Source: Nakamurella endophytica (GTDB lineage Bacteria; Actinomycetota; Actinomycetes; Mycobacteriales; Nakamurellaceae). From it: DNA of 64,000 nucleotides. The translations under genes were made by a program, and so were the position numbers. Positions 49,400 to 58,510 of the stretch are shown one piece after another. The notes beneath the pieces were generated by a model. That model had not been told where the DNA came from, did not search any database, and saw nothing but the letters and a program-made list of their open reading frames with translations. Where the stretch lies: contig NZ_BMNA01000001.1 in the NCBI RefSeq assembly GCF_014646215.1, positions 162,442-226,441 on the forward strand, read 5' to 3'. Each line of letters starts with the position of its first letter. Within the stretch, counting starts at the first letter, position 1.

Positions 49400-49426
49400 A
49401 ACGCCGGTGGCGCGCGCGGGTATTCC
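49400..49426 (-). promoter_or_regulatory. SigH/SigR-type autoregulatory promoter
   Basis: On the minus strand GGAATA (49426-49421), 17 nt, then CGTT (49403-49400) match the SigH/SigR consensus (GGAATA-N16-18-cGTT). It lies about 160 nt upstream of the sigma factor start and reads toward it. Confidence 0.85.
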
Positions 49427-49450
49427 GGCCGCTCCGGCAGCGTCTGCCAG

Positions 49451-49490
49451 CCACTGTGAGCGACTGTCGGCGACTGTCAGCGACTGCCAG
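49451..49490. repeat. Four 10-bp direct repeats in register
   Basis: CCACTGTGAG, CGACTGTCGG, CGACTGTCAG and CGACTGCCAG occupy 49451-49490 end to end. One unit per helical turn puts the same bases on one face. It lies between the divergent SigH-type promoter and ybaK; possibly a regulator array. Confidence 0.8.
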
Positions 49491-49539
49491 CACGTCCCGC
49501 ACCGCGGCCGCGGCGACGCCCGGCCGTTAGGGTCGCGCC

Positions 49540-50019
49540 GTGGCCGCCTCCTCGACGCCTGCGATCGCCGCCCTGGTCCGTGCCGGGATCCGGCACACCG
49601 TCCGGCCGTACGAGCACGACCCGCGGTCCACCGCCTACGGCGACGAGGCGGTCGCCGCCCTGGGCCAGGACCCGGCCCGGGTGTTCAAGACCCTGGTCGC
49701 CTCGGTCGACGGCCGGCTGGTGGTCGGTGTCGTGCCGGTCGCCGCCCAGCTGGACCTCAAGGCGCTGGCCGCCGCGGCCGGCGGCAAGAAGGCTGCGATG
49801 GCCGCGGTGGCGGACGCCGAACGCTCCAGCGGTTACGTGGCGGGCGGCATCTCGCCGCTCGGGCAGCGCAAGCGGTTGCCGACCGTCGTGGACCGCAGCG
49901 CCCAGGACTGGGAGACGGTCATGGTCAGTGCAGGTCGCCGCGGGCTCCAGGTGGAGCTGGCCCCGGCCGACCTGGTCGCCGCCTGCGGGGCCACCCTGGC
50001 GTCGATCGCCGCCTGGTAG
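49540..50019 (+). CDS. ybaK: Cys-tRNA(Pro)/aminoacyl-tRNA deacylase, YbaK/EbsC family
   Basis: 159 residues. The trans-editing fold has the key lysine K50 in VFKTLV, then LDLKALAAAAGGKKAAMA and GYVAGGISPLGQRKRLP, all typical of YbaK. It hydrolyses mischarged Cys-tRNAPro. TAGGGT (49528-49533) is 6 nt before the GTG, so the mRNA is predicted to be leaderless. It diverges from sigH across the phased 10-bp repeats. Confidence 0.93.
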   Translation: MAASSTPAIAALVRAGIRHTVRPYEHDPRSTAYGDEAVAALGQDPARVFKTLVASVDGRLVVGVVPVAAQLDLKALAAAAGGKKAAMAAVADAERSSGYVAGGISPLGQRKRLPTVVDRSAQDWETVMVSAGRRGLQVELAPADLVAACGATLASIAAW

Positions 50020-50059
50020 CGACGGGCCGGCACGCCGCCGCGGCACGGAGCGACGGCCG

Positions 50060-50971
50060 TCAGGGCAGTGCCAGCGGCAGCATCAGGTCGCCGTCCGCCG
50101 TGCGGTCGGATCCCACGGCGCCGGGCGCCGGGGTCACCTGCTGCTGGAGCGACGGGTCGTCGAACCGGACGTTGCCCACCCGGGTGCCGATCGGTCGTAG
50201 CTCGAGCTGCGCCACCAGGTCCTCGTCCGGCGGTTCGAGCAGCTCCGCGACGTCCTCCCGGGACGGATCCAGCCACGCGTCCCACTCGCTGGCCGGCAGG
50301 ACCAGCGGCATGCGGGGATGGATGCCCTGCAGCGCGCCGACCGACGCCGTGGTCAGGATGGTGTACGAGACGATCGGCGTGCGGTCCGCCGGCGTGCCGT
50401 CCCGGTCGCCGCCGTCCGGGTCCGCGTCCCCGCCGCGGTCCCCGTCCCCGCCGCGGTCCGCTCCGGCCGGCCGCCAGTACTCCCACAACCCGGCGAAGGC
50501 CAGCACCGACCCGTCCTCCGGCGTCAGGTAGAAGGCCTGCTTGGCCGGCCCACGGCCGCCGGTGGCCTCGCCCTGCGCGAGCTTCTGCCACTCGTACCAG
50601 CCGCTCGCCGGCACCAGGCACCGCCGCCGGGCGAGCGCCCGGCGGAAGGCCGGCTTCTCCCCCACCGACTCCGCCCGGGCGTTGAACAGCCGGTTGCCCA
50701 CCGACGGGTCCTTGGCCCACGACGGGACCAGGCCCCAGCGCAACAGGTCGATGCGGCGGACGGGCGGCTGGTCGTCCTCGCCCGCCGGTCGCACGCGGAC
50801 GACGAGGTTGTCCGTCGTCGGCGCGATGTTGTACCGCGGACGCGGCATGTCCCCGCCGTACGGACCGGTCCCGGGCTCGGCGACGCCCGGCTCCGACGGC
50901 TCGCCGGGGACCGCGTCGAAGACGCCGTACAGCGTCTCCGGATCCATCGTGGTCGAGTACCTGCCGCACAT
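50060..50971 (-). CDS. SRAP-domain protein (YedK/HMCES family)
   Basis: 303 residues. These proteins shield abasic sites in single-stranded DNA by a thiazolidine link through Cys2. C2 follows the initiator Met directly (MCGRYS). YNIAPT, LNARAES, GWYEW and the catalytic-region His in IHPRMP are intact. An insertion of Gly/Asp/Arg repeats (about residues 168-192), encoded by near-identical 18-bp units around 50423-50460, lies between two core strands. GACCAT is 6 nt before the ATG. Its orthologue Rv3226c also precedes aroA in M. tuberculosis. Confidence 0.92.
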   Translation of the reverse strand: MCGRYSTTMDPETLYGVFDAVPGEPSEPGVAEPGTGPYGGDMPRPRYNIAPTTDNLVVRVRPAGEDDQPPVRRIDLLRWGLVPSWAKDPSVGNRLFNARAESVGEKPAFRRALARRRCLVPASGWYEWQKLAQGEATGGRGPAKQAFYLTPEDGSVLAFAGLWEYWRPAGADRGGDGDRGGDADPDGGDRDGTPADRTPIVSYTILTTASVGALQGIHPRMPLVLPASEWDAWLDPSREDVAELLEPPDEDLVAQLELRPIGTRVGNVRFDDPSLQQQVTPAPGAVGSDRTADGDLMLPLALP

Positions 50972-51008
50972 GCGGCCATGGTCCCACCGGGCACCGACAG
51001 CGCGCCGG

Positions 51009-51812
51009 TCAGCCGGGGCGGGTGGCCTGCACGCCGGAGGCGTCCAGGTCCGGGTCGGTGAGCACGACGGCGTCCAGGCCCGCCGCCGTCACCGCCCGCA
51101 CGGCCGCCGGGAGCTGGTCGTCGCCGGCCTCGAAGAGCAGGCGACCGCCGGGACGCAACCACCCCGGGGCCGCTGCGACGACCCGGCGCAGCACGTCGAG
51201 CCCGTCCGCGCCGCCGTCCAGCGCGACCCGCGGCTCATGGTCGCGGGCCTCCGGCGGCATGCGGGCGATCTCGGCCGACGGCACGTACGGAGCGTTGGCC
51301 ACCAGCACGTCGACCCGCCCGCGCAGGTTTGCGGGCAGCGGCCGGTCCAGGTCGCCGACGGCGACGTCCGCTCCCGGCAGGTTGGTCCGGGCGCACCGGA
51401 CGGCGACCGGGTCGATGTCGACCGCGTGCACCCGCAGGCCCGGGACGGCGTGGGACACCGCGGCCGCCACCGCACCGCAGCCGCAGCACAGCTCGACCAG
51501 CACGTCGCCGGGCCGCAGGGCAGCGGCCGCCCGGCGGGCGAGCAGCTCGGTGCGGCGTCGCGGCACGAAGACGCCGTCGGACACCGCCAGCCGCAGCCCG
51601 GCGAACTCGACCCAGCCGAGCACGTGCTCGAGCGGCACGCCGGCCACCCGCCGGTCGACCATGGCCGCCAGCCCGGCCGGGTCCGTGGCCTGGTCGAGCA
51701 GCAGCCGGGCCTCGTCCTCGGCGAAGACACAGCCGGCCGCGCGCAACCGGCCGACCAGGTCGGCCACCGCCCCGTCGGACGGGTCCGGGCCGGCGAGGTG
51801 GACCTCGCTCAC
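51009..51812 (-). CDS. HemK/PrmC-like class I SAM-dependent methyltransferase
   Basis: 267 residues. The N-terminal helical part ([35 protein letters not shown]) and the motif [16 protein letters not shown] resemble protein N5-glutamine methyltransferases. The catalytic NPPY is NAPY here (VANAPYVP), a known variant among paralogues. It may modify a protein glutamine, but it is probably not the housekeeping PrmC of release factors. The GTG has AGGAG 6 nt upstream. Confidence 0.82.
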   Translation of the reverse strand: MSEVHLAGPDPSDGAVADLVGRLRAAGCVFAEDEARLLLDQATDPAGLAAMVDRRVAGVPLEHVLGWVEFAGLRLAVSDGVFVPRRRTELLARRAAAALRPGDVLVELCCGCGAVAAAVSHAVPGLRVHAVDIDPVAVRCARTNLPGADVAVGDLDRPLPANLRGRVDVLVANAPYVPSAEIARMPPEARDHEPRVALDGGADGLDVLRRVVAAAPGWLRPGGRLLFEAGDDQLPAAVRAVTAAGLDAVVLTDPDLDASGVQATRPG

Positions 51813-51912
51813 CGCCGCTCCTCTCCCGCGCCGCGCGGGGCCGCGCGGCTCGCGGGGCCGGTCCGTCACCGAGGTCGCGGACCCGTCCCTCGCGTGCGCC
51901 ATCATGGACCGC

Positions 51913-53226
51913 GTGCCGACCTCCACACAGCAGCCCGTCCGCGGGGAGCCGTGGGCCGCGCCGACCTCGGCCGGGTTCGCCGCGACCGTGCCGGTGCCCG
52001 GGTCCAAGTCGTGGACCAACCGGGCGCTGGTGCTCGCCGCGCAGGCCACCGGCCCGTCGGAAATCCGCGGGCCGCTGCGCAGCCGGGACACCGAGCTGAT
52101 GGCCGCCGCACTCCGGGCGCTCGGCGTCCCCGTGCAGGACGGGCCGGACGACGGCACCGAGGGACGGTCCTGGCGGGTGTTGCCCGCGCCGCTCACCGGC
52201 CCGGCCACCGTGGACTGCGGGCTCGCCGGCACCGTGATGCGGTTCCTGCCGCCGCTGGCCGCCACCGCCCGCGGGCGGATCACCGTCGACGGCGACCCCC
52301 AGGCCAGGCTGCGCCCCATGGGAGCGGTGCTCGACGCGCTGCGCGCCCTCGGTGCCCGGGTGACCGGGGACGCGCTCCCCTTCGTCGTCGACGCGGACGG
52401 CCCGCCGGCGGGGGGTCACGTCCGGCTGGACGCGTCGGCCTCGTCGCAGTTCGTCTCGGGCCTGCTGCTGTCGGCCGCCGGCTACCGGGACGGGATCACC
52501 GTCGAGCACGTCGGACCGCCGGTGCCGTCGCTGCCGCACATCGCGATGACGGTCGCCGCGCTGCGGTCGGTCGGCGTCGAGGTGGACGACAGCCGCCGGG
52601 ACCGCTGGTCGGTGGCACCCGGTCCGGTCGCCCCGTGGTCGACGCCGATCGAGCCCGACCTGTCCAACGCGACCCCGTTCCTGGCCGCCGCCGCACTGAC
52701 CGGCGGGTCGGTCCGGGTGCCCTGGTGGCCCCGGCGCACCACCCAGGCCGGGGACGCGATCCGGGACATCCTCACCGCGATGGGCGTCGACGTCCGCTGG
52801 GACGGCGACGCCCTGGCGGTCGCCGGCACCGGGCGCCTGGAGCCGGTGGACCTGGACCTGCACGACGTCGGCGAGCTCACGCCCACCGTGGTCGCGCTGA
52901 CCCTGTTCGCCTCGGGGCCGAGCCGGCTGCGGGGCATCGCCCACCTGCGCGGCCACGAGACCGACCGGCTGGCGGCGCTCGCCGGGAACGTCCGCGGGCT
53001 GGGCGGGGACGCCGACGAGACCCCCGACGGGTTGGTCGTCCGTCCGCGGCCGCTGCACGGCGGGATGTGGCCCGCCTGGGCGGACCACCGGATGGCCACC
53101 GCGGGCGCGGTGGTCGGCCTGCGGGTGCCGGGCGTGCTGGTCGACGACATCACCACCACCGGCAAGACGCTCCCGCACTTCGACCGCCGCTGGGCCGCCA
53201 TGCTCGCCGGCGACGGAGCCCGCTGA
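51913..53226 (+). CDS. aroA: 3-phosphoshikimate 1-carboxyvinyltransferase (EPSP synthase)
   Basis: 437 residues. Sixth step of the shikimate pathway. Markers: [15 protein letters not shown] (substrate-binding Lys/Ser), [56 protein letters not shown] and [12 protein letters not shown]. The GTG at 51913 is chosen because CATCAT ends 7 nt before it; the in-frame ATG at 51904 is an alternative. aroA followed by rsgA is the order seen in M. tuberculosis (Rv3227-Rv3228). Confidence 0.96.
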   Translation: MPTSTQQPVRGEPWAAPTSAGFAATVPVPGSKSWTNRALVLAAQATGPSEIRGPLRSRDTELMAAALRALGVPVQDGPDDGTEGRSWRVLPAPLTGPATVDCGLAGTVMRFLPPLAATARGRITVDGDPQARLRPMGAVLDALRALGARVTGDALPFVVDADGPPAGGHVRLDASASSQFVSGLLLSAAGYRDGITVEHVGPPVPSLPHIAMTVAALRSVGVEVDDSRRDRWSVAPGPVAPWSTPIEPDLSNATPFLAAAALTGGSVRVPWWPRRTTQAGDAIRDILTAMGVDVRWDGDALAVAGTGRLEPVDLDLHDVGELTPTVVALTLFASGPSRLRGIAHLRGHETDRLAALAGNVRGLGGDADETPDGLVVRPRPLHGGMWPAWADHRMATAGAVVGLRVPGVLVDDITTTGKTLPHFDRRWAAMLAGDGAR

Positions 53227-53301
53227 CGTGACCGGCCCGCGGTCCGCCCGGTCGGGGGTCCGACGCTGAGCCGGCTCGCCGACCGCTGGGACAACGACGA
53301 C

Positions 53302-54360
53302 GTGCGGGTGCGCGCCGCACCCCGGTCCCGACCGCGGACCAAGATCCGCCCGCGGCACGAGGACTCGGTGCCGGCCATGGTGGTCTCCGTCGACCGCGGG
53401 CGCTACGGCTGCCTGGTCGATCCCGGCGGCCGCCACGAGCGGACGGTCACCGCCATGCGGGCCCGCGAGCTGGGACGGCGCGCGGTGGCCGTCGGCGACG
53501 ACGTCGAGCTCGTCGGCGACACCACCGGCGACAGCGACACCCTGGCCCGCATCGTGCGCATCGCGCCGCGGCGCAGCGAGGTGCGCCGGTCCCGCGACGA
53601 CGCCACCGCCGACGGGCAGGACCGGGTCGCGGACACGCCGGCCAGCGGGGAACGGGTGCTGGTGTCCAACGCCGACCGGTTGGCCGTCGTGGTGGCGGTG
53701 GCCGACCCGCCGCCGCGCACGGGCTTCATCGACCGCTGCCTGGTCGCCGCCTACACCGGAGGCCTGGAGCCGCTGCTGGTGCTCACCAAGGCGGACCTGG
53801 CGGATCCGGCCCCGCTGGTCGCCGGCTACGCCGACCTGGAGCTGCCCGTCCTGGTGACCCGCCGCGTCCCCGACGGCCGCGAGCTCGCGGCGGGTCCGCT
53901 GGACGAGCTCCGGGCAGCGGTGCAGGGGCGGATGACCGTGATGATCGGCCATTCCGGCGTCGGAAAGTCCACGCTGGTCAACGCCCTGGTGCCGGATGCG
54001 CGCCGGAGCACCGGCACCGTCAGCGGCGTCGGCAAGGGCCGGCACACGTCGACCTCGGCCGTCGCGCTCGCCCTGCCCGGCGGTGGCTGGTTGATCGACA
54101 CCCCCGGCGTGCGGAGCTTCGGGCTGGCCCACGTGACGGCCGACGACCTCCTGGAGACCTTCGACGACCTGTTGCCGGCGACGGTCGACTGCCCGCCGGG
54201 TTGCGACCACCTGGGCCCGGAGTCCACCGCGGACCCCACGGGGCCGGTCTGCGCCCTGGACGCCTGGGTCGCGACCGGTCACGCCCGTCCGGGACGGCTG
54301 GCGTCGTTCCGGCGGCTGCTGCTGTCCCGCAGCGGTGAGAGCACCGACGCCCGCGACTGA
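53302..54360 (+). CDS. rsgA: Ribosome small-subunit-dependent GTPase RsgA (circularly permuted)
   Basis: 352 residues from the first GTG. It matures 30S subunits. An OB fold (VVSVDRGRYGCLVDPGG) precedes the permuted GTPase: G4 (TKADL) comes before G1 (GHSGVGKST) and G3 (DTPG). The C-terminal zinc site is CPPGCDH...C. An acceptable conventional start is the GTG at 53302. However, homology-like residues continue upstream (LADRWDNDDVRVR) to a CTG at 53266 preceded by GGGGGT, so true initiation may be at that CTG, giving 364 residues. Confidence 0.93.
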   Translation: MRVRAAPRSRPRTKIRPRHEDSVPAMVVSVDRGRYGCLVDPGGRHERTVTAMRARELGRRAVAVGDDVELVGDTTGDSDTLARIVRIAPRRSEVRRSRDDATADGQDRVADTPASGERVLVSNADRLAVVVAVADPPPRTGFIDRCLVAAYTGGLEPLLVLTKADLADPAPLVAGYADLELPVLVTRRVPDGRELAAGPLDELRAAVQGRMTVMIGHSGVGKSTLVNALVPDARRSTGTVSGVGKGRHTSTSAVALALPGGGWLIDTPGVRSFGLAHVTADDLLETFDDLLPATVDCPPGCDHLGPESTADPTGPVCALDAWVATGHARPGRLASFRRLLLSRSGESTDARD

Positions 54361-54426
54361 CGCCGGCACTTCCCGACGGGTGTGATGCGGACCACGCCGC
54401 GCGCCGAAAGACGCGCGGGAAGATTT

Positions 54427-54485
54427 GATGACACGTCATCGTTCGACGGGGTATGCTGCCGACAAGGTAGTTGAGACTTCAAGTA
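54427..54485 (+). promoter_or_regulatory. yceI promoter with two inverted repeats
   Basis: ATGACA (54428-54433), 18 nt and TATGCT (54452-54457) form a promoter. GATGAC-AC-GTCATC (54427-54440), a perfect 6+2+6 repeat, covers the -35. TAGTTGAGACTTCAAGTA (54468-54485) is an imperfect repeat of MarR type (TTGA-N4-TCAA) lying over the start region. Confidence 0.7.
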
Positions 54486-54497
54486 CGGAGGCACACC

Positions 54498-55049
54498 ATG
54501 ACCGCTCCCACCGAGACCCTGACCGGCACCTGGACCGCGGACGCGGTGCACTCCGACGTCAGCTTCAAGGTCCGCCACATGGCCGTCGGCAAGGCCCGCG
54601 GCTCCTTCACCCTGGCCTCGGCGACGCTGGTCGTGCCGGAGACCGGCCTGGCCGACGCCACGGTCACCGCCGAGATCGACGCCACCAGCGTCGACACCAA
54701 GCAGGCCGACCGGGACGCGCACGTCCGGTCCGCGGACTTCCTGGACGTCGAGAACCACCCGGTGCTGACCTTCACCTCGACCGGGGTCAAGGACCTGGAC
54801 GGCGACGAGTTCACCCTGCTCGGCGACCTGACGATCCGCGGCACGACACGCCCGGTCGAGCTGGCGAGCGAGTTCCTCGGCGCCACCACCGACGCCTACG
54901 GCGCCGAGCGCCTGGGCTTCTCCGCCAAGACCTCGATCAGCCGCAAGGAGTTCGGCGTGTCCTTCAACGCCGCCTTCGGCGCCGGCAACGCGGTCGTCGC
55001 CGACAAGGTCGAGATCGACCTGGAGCTCGAGTTCACCAAGTCCGCCTGA
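54498..55049 (+). CDS. YceI family protein
   Basis: 183 residues, a lipocalin-like beta-barrel that binds isoprenoid-like ligands in studied members. No signal peptide, so probably cytoplasmic. Family motifs: DAVHSDVSFKVRHM at the start, ADRDAHVRSADFLDVENHPVLTFTST, and TRPVELASEF. The ATG has GGAGG 8 nt upstream. The promoter region contains two inverted repeats that suggest repression. Confidence 0.92.
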   Translation: MTAPTETLTGTWTADAVHSDVSFKVRHMAVGKARGSFTLASATLVVPETGLADATVTAEIDATSVDTKQADRDAHVRSADFLDVENHPVLTFTSTGVKDLDGDEFTLLGDLTIRGTTRPVELASEFLGATTDAYGAERLGFSAKTSISRKEFGVSFNAAFGAGNAVVADKVEIDLELEFTKSA

Positions 55050-55077
55050 GTCACGGCGCCACGGCGCCACAGTCCCC

Positions 55078-55114
55078 CGTCGTCCGGTCGTGCGCCCCGC
55101 ACGGCCGGACGACG
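55078..55114. terminator. Long hairpin between convergent yceI and DUF6912-like genes
   Basis: CGTCGTCCGG (55078-55087) pairs with CCGGACGACG (55105-55114). Inside, CGTGC pairs with GCACG around loop GCCCC, giving a stem of about 16 bp with one T-G pair. Confidence 0.88.
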
Positions 55115-55129
55115 TCGTTCCGGCCCCGG

Positions 55130-55633
55130 TCAGCCGTCGACATCCTCGAGCAGCACCTCGATCTCGCTCGGCGCGTACCACGCCAGGTCGATGTCCTCGG
55201 CCTGACCGACGACGAGCTCGGCGTCCTCGTCCCCGAGGTCCGCGGCGTCCACCGCGCGCACGGCGTCCGCCACCACCGAGGCGGCGTCCGCACCGTCGAC
55301 GTGCACGGCGGCCACCTTGCGCCAGGGCACCGGGCCGTCCAGGTGCGCCGCGGACCGCTCCAGGTGCGGGGCAGGCACCACCGAGTCGGCATCGGCCGCG
55401 ACGACCACCCGGAGCGTCGGTTCGTCCTCCGCGGCGCCGGCCAGCAGCCGCAGCGACGCGCGGGCGGCGTCCACCATCGCCAGGTACTCGAGTTCCTCGT
55501 CGTCCGCGTGGTCGTACTCGCCGGCCAGGTCGGGCGTGACCGCGAAGACCACGCCGTTGCGCGGCCGCAGGACGCCGTCCCCGAACGCCGCCCGCAACCC
55601 GCTCACCGTCAGCGGCACGTACACACGCGTCAT
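55130..55633 (-). CDS. Conserved actinobacterial protein (DUF6912-like), unknown function
   Basis: 167 residues. A conserved N-terminus (VYVPLTVSGLRAAFGDG) and C-terminus (EDIDLAWYAPSEIEVLL) are typical of a small actinobacterial family of unknown role, usually about this size. The start overlaps the stop of the WS/DGAT gene as ATGA, so they form a coupled pair. Confidence 0.75.
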   Translation of the reverse strand: MTRVYVPLTVSGLRAAFGDGVLRPRNGVVFAVTPDLAGEYDHADDEELEYLAMVDAARASLRLLAGAAEDEPTLRVVVAADADSVVPAPHLERSAAHLDGPVPWRKVAAVHVDGADAASVVADAVRAVDAADLGDEDAELVVGQAEDIDLAWYAPSEIEVLLEDVDG

Positions 55634-57114
55634 CGGGTCGACCCCCGGCGCGGCTCGTCCCGACCCTCACCGTCGGCGTGGACCTCCGCGGTCGAGCCGG
55701 TGAACGCCGCCGGGTCCAGCTCCGCGACGGCCTCCCGCAGGTGCAGCGCGAACTCCTCGGCATCGGGGATGGCGTCGCGGTCGACGGTCAGCCCGAAGTG
55801 GACACCGCCGTGGTACGACGTCACCGCGACGGCGAGCGCGTGCCCGGAGGGCAGCGGCGCCACCGGGTACATGGCCTCCACCCGCGCGCCCGCGGCGTAG
55901 AGCGGCACCTGCGGCCCCGGGGCGTTCGTCACCAGCACGTCGTACAGCCTGCCGGACAGCTGCCCCGCGACGCGCGCGCCCAGGGCGTGCAGCGTCGGCG
56001 GCGCAAACCGGCCGAGCTCCAGCAGCGCGTCGGCGCCGACCTGCCGGCCGGACTCGCGGTGCGCGCCCATCGCGAACGACACCTGGTGCAGCCGCATGAC
56101 CGGGTTGGGCTCGGCGACCGGCAGGTCCACCAGGAACGAGACGACCGGGGACGCCGCGGTCGTCTCCTCGCCGTCCAGCCCGTCCCCGGCGGAGGTGCGG
56201 ACGGTCATCGGCACCAGCGCCCGCAGCACCGTCCGTGACGTCACCGCCTCGCCGCGGGAGAGCAACCAGCTCCGCAACGCGCCGGTGATCACCGTGAGGA
56301 TGACGTCGTGCAGCGAGGCCCGGTGCGCCGCGCGGATGGCCTTGAGGCTGCTCAGGTCGACGCGGTGGCTGGCGAACCGGCGCTGGCCGTTGCGCGCGAC
56401 GGTGAGCGCCGACCGCGGCGCCGACCGGATCAGCCGACGGGCCAGCTGTACCGCCTGGCCACCGACCTGCGCGGCCCTGGCGACGGTCGACCCGACGTCC
56501 TGCGCCGCCAGCCGCACCACGTCGACCAGGTCCGCGGGGCGTGACGTCAGGTCCGCCAGCGCGTCCACGACCAGGTCCACGTCGCTGGGCGCCGGTACCG
56601 GCACCCACTGCTCCTCGGGTAGCCGGCGCGGCTCCCGACCCAGGTCGAGGATCGCCGCCGCCACGTCCACCGCGCCGATCCGGTCGACCAGCGCGTGGTG
56701 CGTCTTGTTGACGACGGCCACCCGGCCGCCGACCAGACCCTCGATGACGTACATCTCCCACAGCGGCCGGCTGCGGTCCAGCGGCCGGGAGATCAGCCGG
56801 CCCACCATGTCGTCCAGCTGGGCCATCGTGCCGGGCCGGGGCAGCGCGGACCGGCGCACGTGGTAGGTCAGGTCGAAGTGGTCGTCGTCCACCCAGACGG
56901 GGCGGGCCAGCCGGCCGGGGACGAACCGCACCCGCTGCCGGTAGCGCGGAACCAGGGTCAGCCGCGACTCCAGCAGCTCGACGATGCGGTGGTAGTCGAT
57001 CGGCTCGGCCTCCGACGGCGGCTCCAGCACCACCACGCCGCCGACGTGCATCGGCGTCGTCGCGTCCTCGGCGTAGAGGAACGCGGCGTCGGTCGCCGAG
57101 AGCCGATCGGTCAC
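55630..57114 (-). CDS. Wax ester synthase/diacylglycerol acyltransferase (WS/DGAT) family
   Basis: 494 residues. It would esterify diacylglycerol or fatty alcohols with acyl-CoA. N-terminus LSATDAAFLYAEDATTPMHVGG and PLPSGHALAVAVTSYHG are typical. The active-site motif HHxxxDG reads HHALVDR (H139-H140...D144-R145): the two His and the Asp are kept, but Gly is replaced by Arg. CACGAT lies 6 nt before the GTG (leaderless). It is coupled to the DUF6912-like gene. WS/DGAT genes (Rv3233c/Rv3234c) occupy the same neighbourhood in M. tuberculosis. Confidence 0.9.
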   Translation of the reverse strand: MTDRLSATDAAFLYAEDATTPMHVGGVVVLEPPSEAEPIDYHRIVELLESRLTLVPRYRQRVRFVPGRLARPVWVDDDHFDLTYHVRRSALPRPGTMAQLDDMVGRLISRPLDRSRPLWEMYVIEGLVGGRVAVVNKTHHALVDRIGAVDVAAAILDLGREPRRLPEEQWVPVPAPSDVDLVVDALADLTSRPADLVDVVRLAAQDVGSTVARAAQVGGQAVQLARRLIRSAPRSALTVARNGQRRFASHRVDLSSLKAIRAAHRASLHDVILTVITGALRSWLLSRGEAVTSRTVLRALVPMTVRTSAGDGLDGEETTAASPVVSFLVDLPVAEPNPVMRLHQVSFAMGAHRESGRQVGADALLELGRFAPPTLHALGARVAGQLSGRLYDVLVTNAPGPQVPLYAAGARVEAMYPVAPLPSGHALAVAVTSYHGGVHFGLTVDRDAIPDAEEFALHLREAVAELDPAAFTGSTAEVHADGEGRDEPRRGSTR

Positions 57115-57223
57115 CGCGACATCGTGGCACAGCGCGCCGACACCGACCCCGCGGTCGAGCCGCCCCCGGAACCGGTGCGCGGTGGCCGGACCCCGCGGTG
57201 GCCGGACTGCACCGGTCGCCGGG

Positions 57224-58510
57224 CTACGCGGTGACCGCGAGCGGCCGGGCGACGGCTGCGGCCACCCGGCGCAGTGCCGCGGTGACCGGGGATCCGGGCG
57301 CGGCCCTGGCCACCGGGACACCGGCCGACCACGCCCGGTCGAGCGCGACGCGATCCTCCGGCACGGTCGCCGCGACCTCGAGGCCGGTGAACCGCCGCAC
57401 CGCGGCCTCGGCCTCGGCGGCGGTCGCGGCGGACCGGCGCACCCGGTTCAGCACCACCAGGGGGGTGACCTCGGGCAGCGCGTCCCGCAGGTCGGCGACT
57501 CCCCGCACCAGCCGTTCGATGCCGGGCGGGTCGGCGGAGCCGACCGCGAGCACGGTGTCCGCGGCCGCCAGCATGGCCAGCGTCGCGCCGTTGCGCCGCG
57601 GCGCGACCGTGTCGAACGACAACTCCTCGTCCGCCTCCACCGCGAAGCCGAGGTCGACGACCACCAGACCGGCGACCGCCCTGGCCGTGTCGAGCACCGC
57701 CGGCACGGCCGACGGGCGGACCTCCGGCCAGCGGTCGGCGCGCGCGATGCCGGTGAGCAGCTGCAGGTCCTCGCCGTCGCCGCCGACCGACCAGGCCAGA
57801 CGCAGCAGCTCCGCCTCGTCCAGCCGCCCGTTGGCGGCCGCCCGGCAGGCGCCCGCCAGCCCCGGCGACTCGTCCAAGAGGCCGAACGCGCTGGCCAGCA
57901 CCCCGCCGTAGACGTCAGCGTCGATCAGCAGGGTCGGGCAGCCGGATGCCGCCGCGGCGACCGCGGCTCCGGCCGCGACGGTGGTCCGGCCGGGTGCCCC
58001 GGTGGGACCCCAGACCGCGACGACGCGGCCAGGAGCACGCACGGGTGCGGCGGGCACCGGGTCCGGATCGACCGGACCGACCGGACCGCCCGGCAGGGTG
58101 GCCTGCGGGTCCGACACCGTCAGCCGGGTGGGGACGCCGCCCGCACGGCGGCCGTCGATCGCTGCCCGCACCGCGGACAGCAGCCGGGCGGGACCCGCGT
58201 CGTCGGGGACGACGTCGTGGATGCCGATCCGCCCCAGGCGGGGCGCCGCCCGGGTGTCGGCGGCGGCATGCACGCCGACGACGGCCACACCCGCCGCGCG
58301 GAGCCGGTCGACGGCCTCGGTGTCCAGGCGTCGCAGGTCGGCGGCCAGCACGACGGCGGCGGCCTGTCCGGTGGTGGCCTCGGCGAGCACGTCCGCCAGG
58401 TCGACGCACCGCCGCACCACGACCAGCGGCGCACCGGGCCGGTCCAACTCGGCCACCAGCTCGCTCTCCCACGGCTGGCCGCTGCCGGCGGTGACCAGGC
58501 CGTTGGTCAC
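57224..58510 (-). CDS. CpaE/MinD-like P-loop ATPase
   Basis: 428 residues. An N-terminal receiver-like segment (about 1-130) is followed by a MinD/ParA-type ATPase (about 155-420). The deviant Walker A is GPTGAPGRTT, where Arg takes the Lys position. LLIDADVYGGVLASAFG and VVVDLGF follow. This form is common in actinobacterial CpaE-like proteins. The GTG start overlaps the SAF-domain gene as GTGA. No CpaF secretion ATPase, prepilin or TadB/C is in the window, so a pilus role is unproven. Confidence 0.8.
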   Translation of the reverse strand: MTNGLVTAGSGQPWESELVAELDRPGAPLVVVRRCVDLADVLAEATTGQAAAVVLAADLRRLDTEAVDRLRAAGVAVVGVHAAADTRAAPRLGRIGIHDVVPDDAGPARLLSAVRAAIDGRRAGGVPTRLTVSDPQATLPGGPVGPVDPDPVPAAPVRAPGRVVAVWGPTGAPGRTTVAAGAAVAAAASGCPTLLIDADVYGGVLASAFGLLDESPGLAGACRAAANGRLDEAELLRLAWSVGGDGEDLQLLTGIARADRWPEVRPSAVPAVLDTARAVAGLVVVDLGFAVEADEELSFDTVAPRRNGATLAMLAAADTVLAVGSADPPGIERLVRGVADLRDALPEVTPLVVLNRVRRSAATAAEAEAAVRRFTGLEVAATVPEDRVALDRAWSAGVPVARAAPGSPVTAALRRVAAAVARPLAVTA

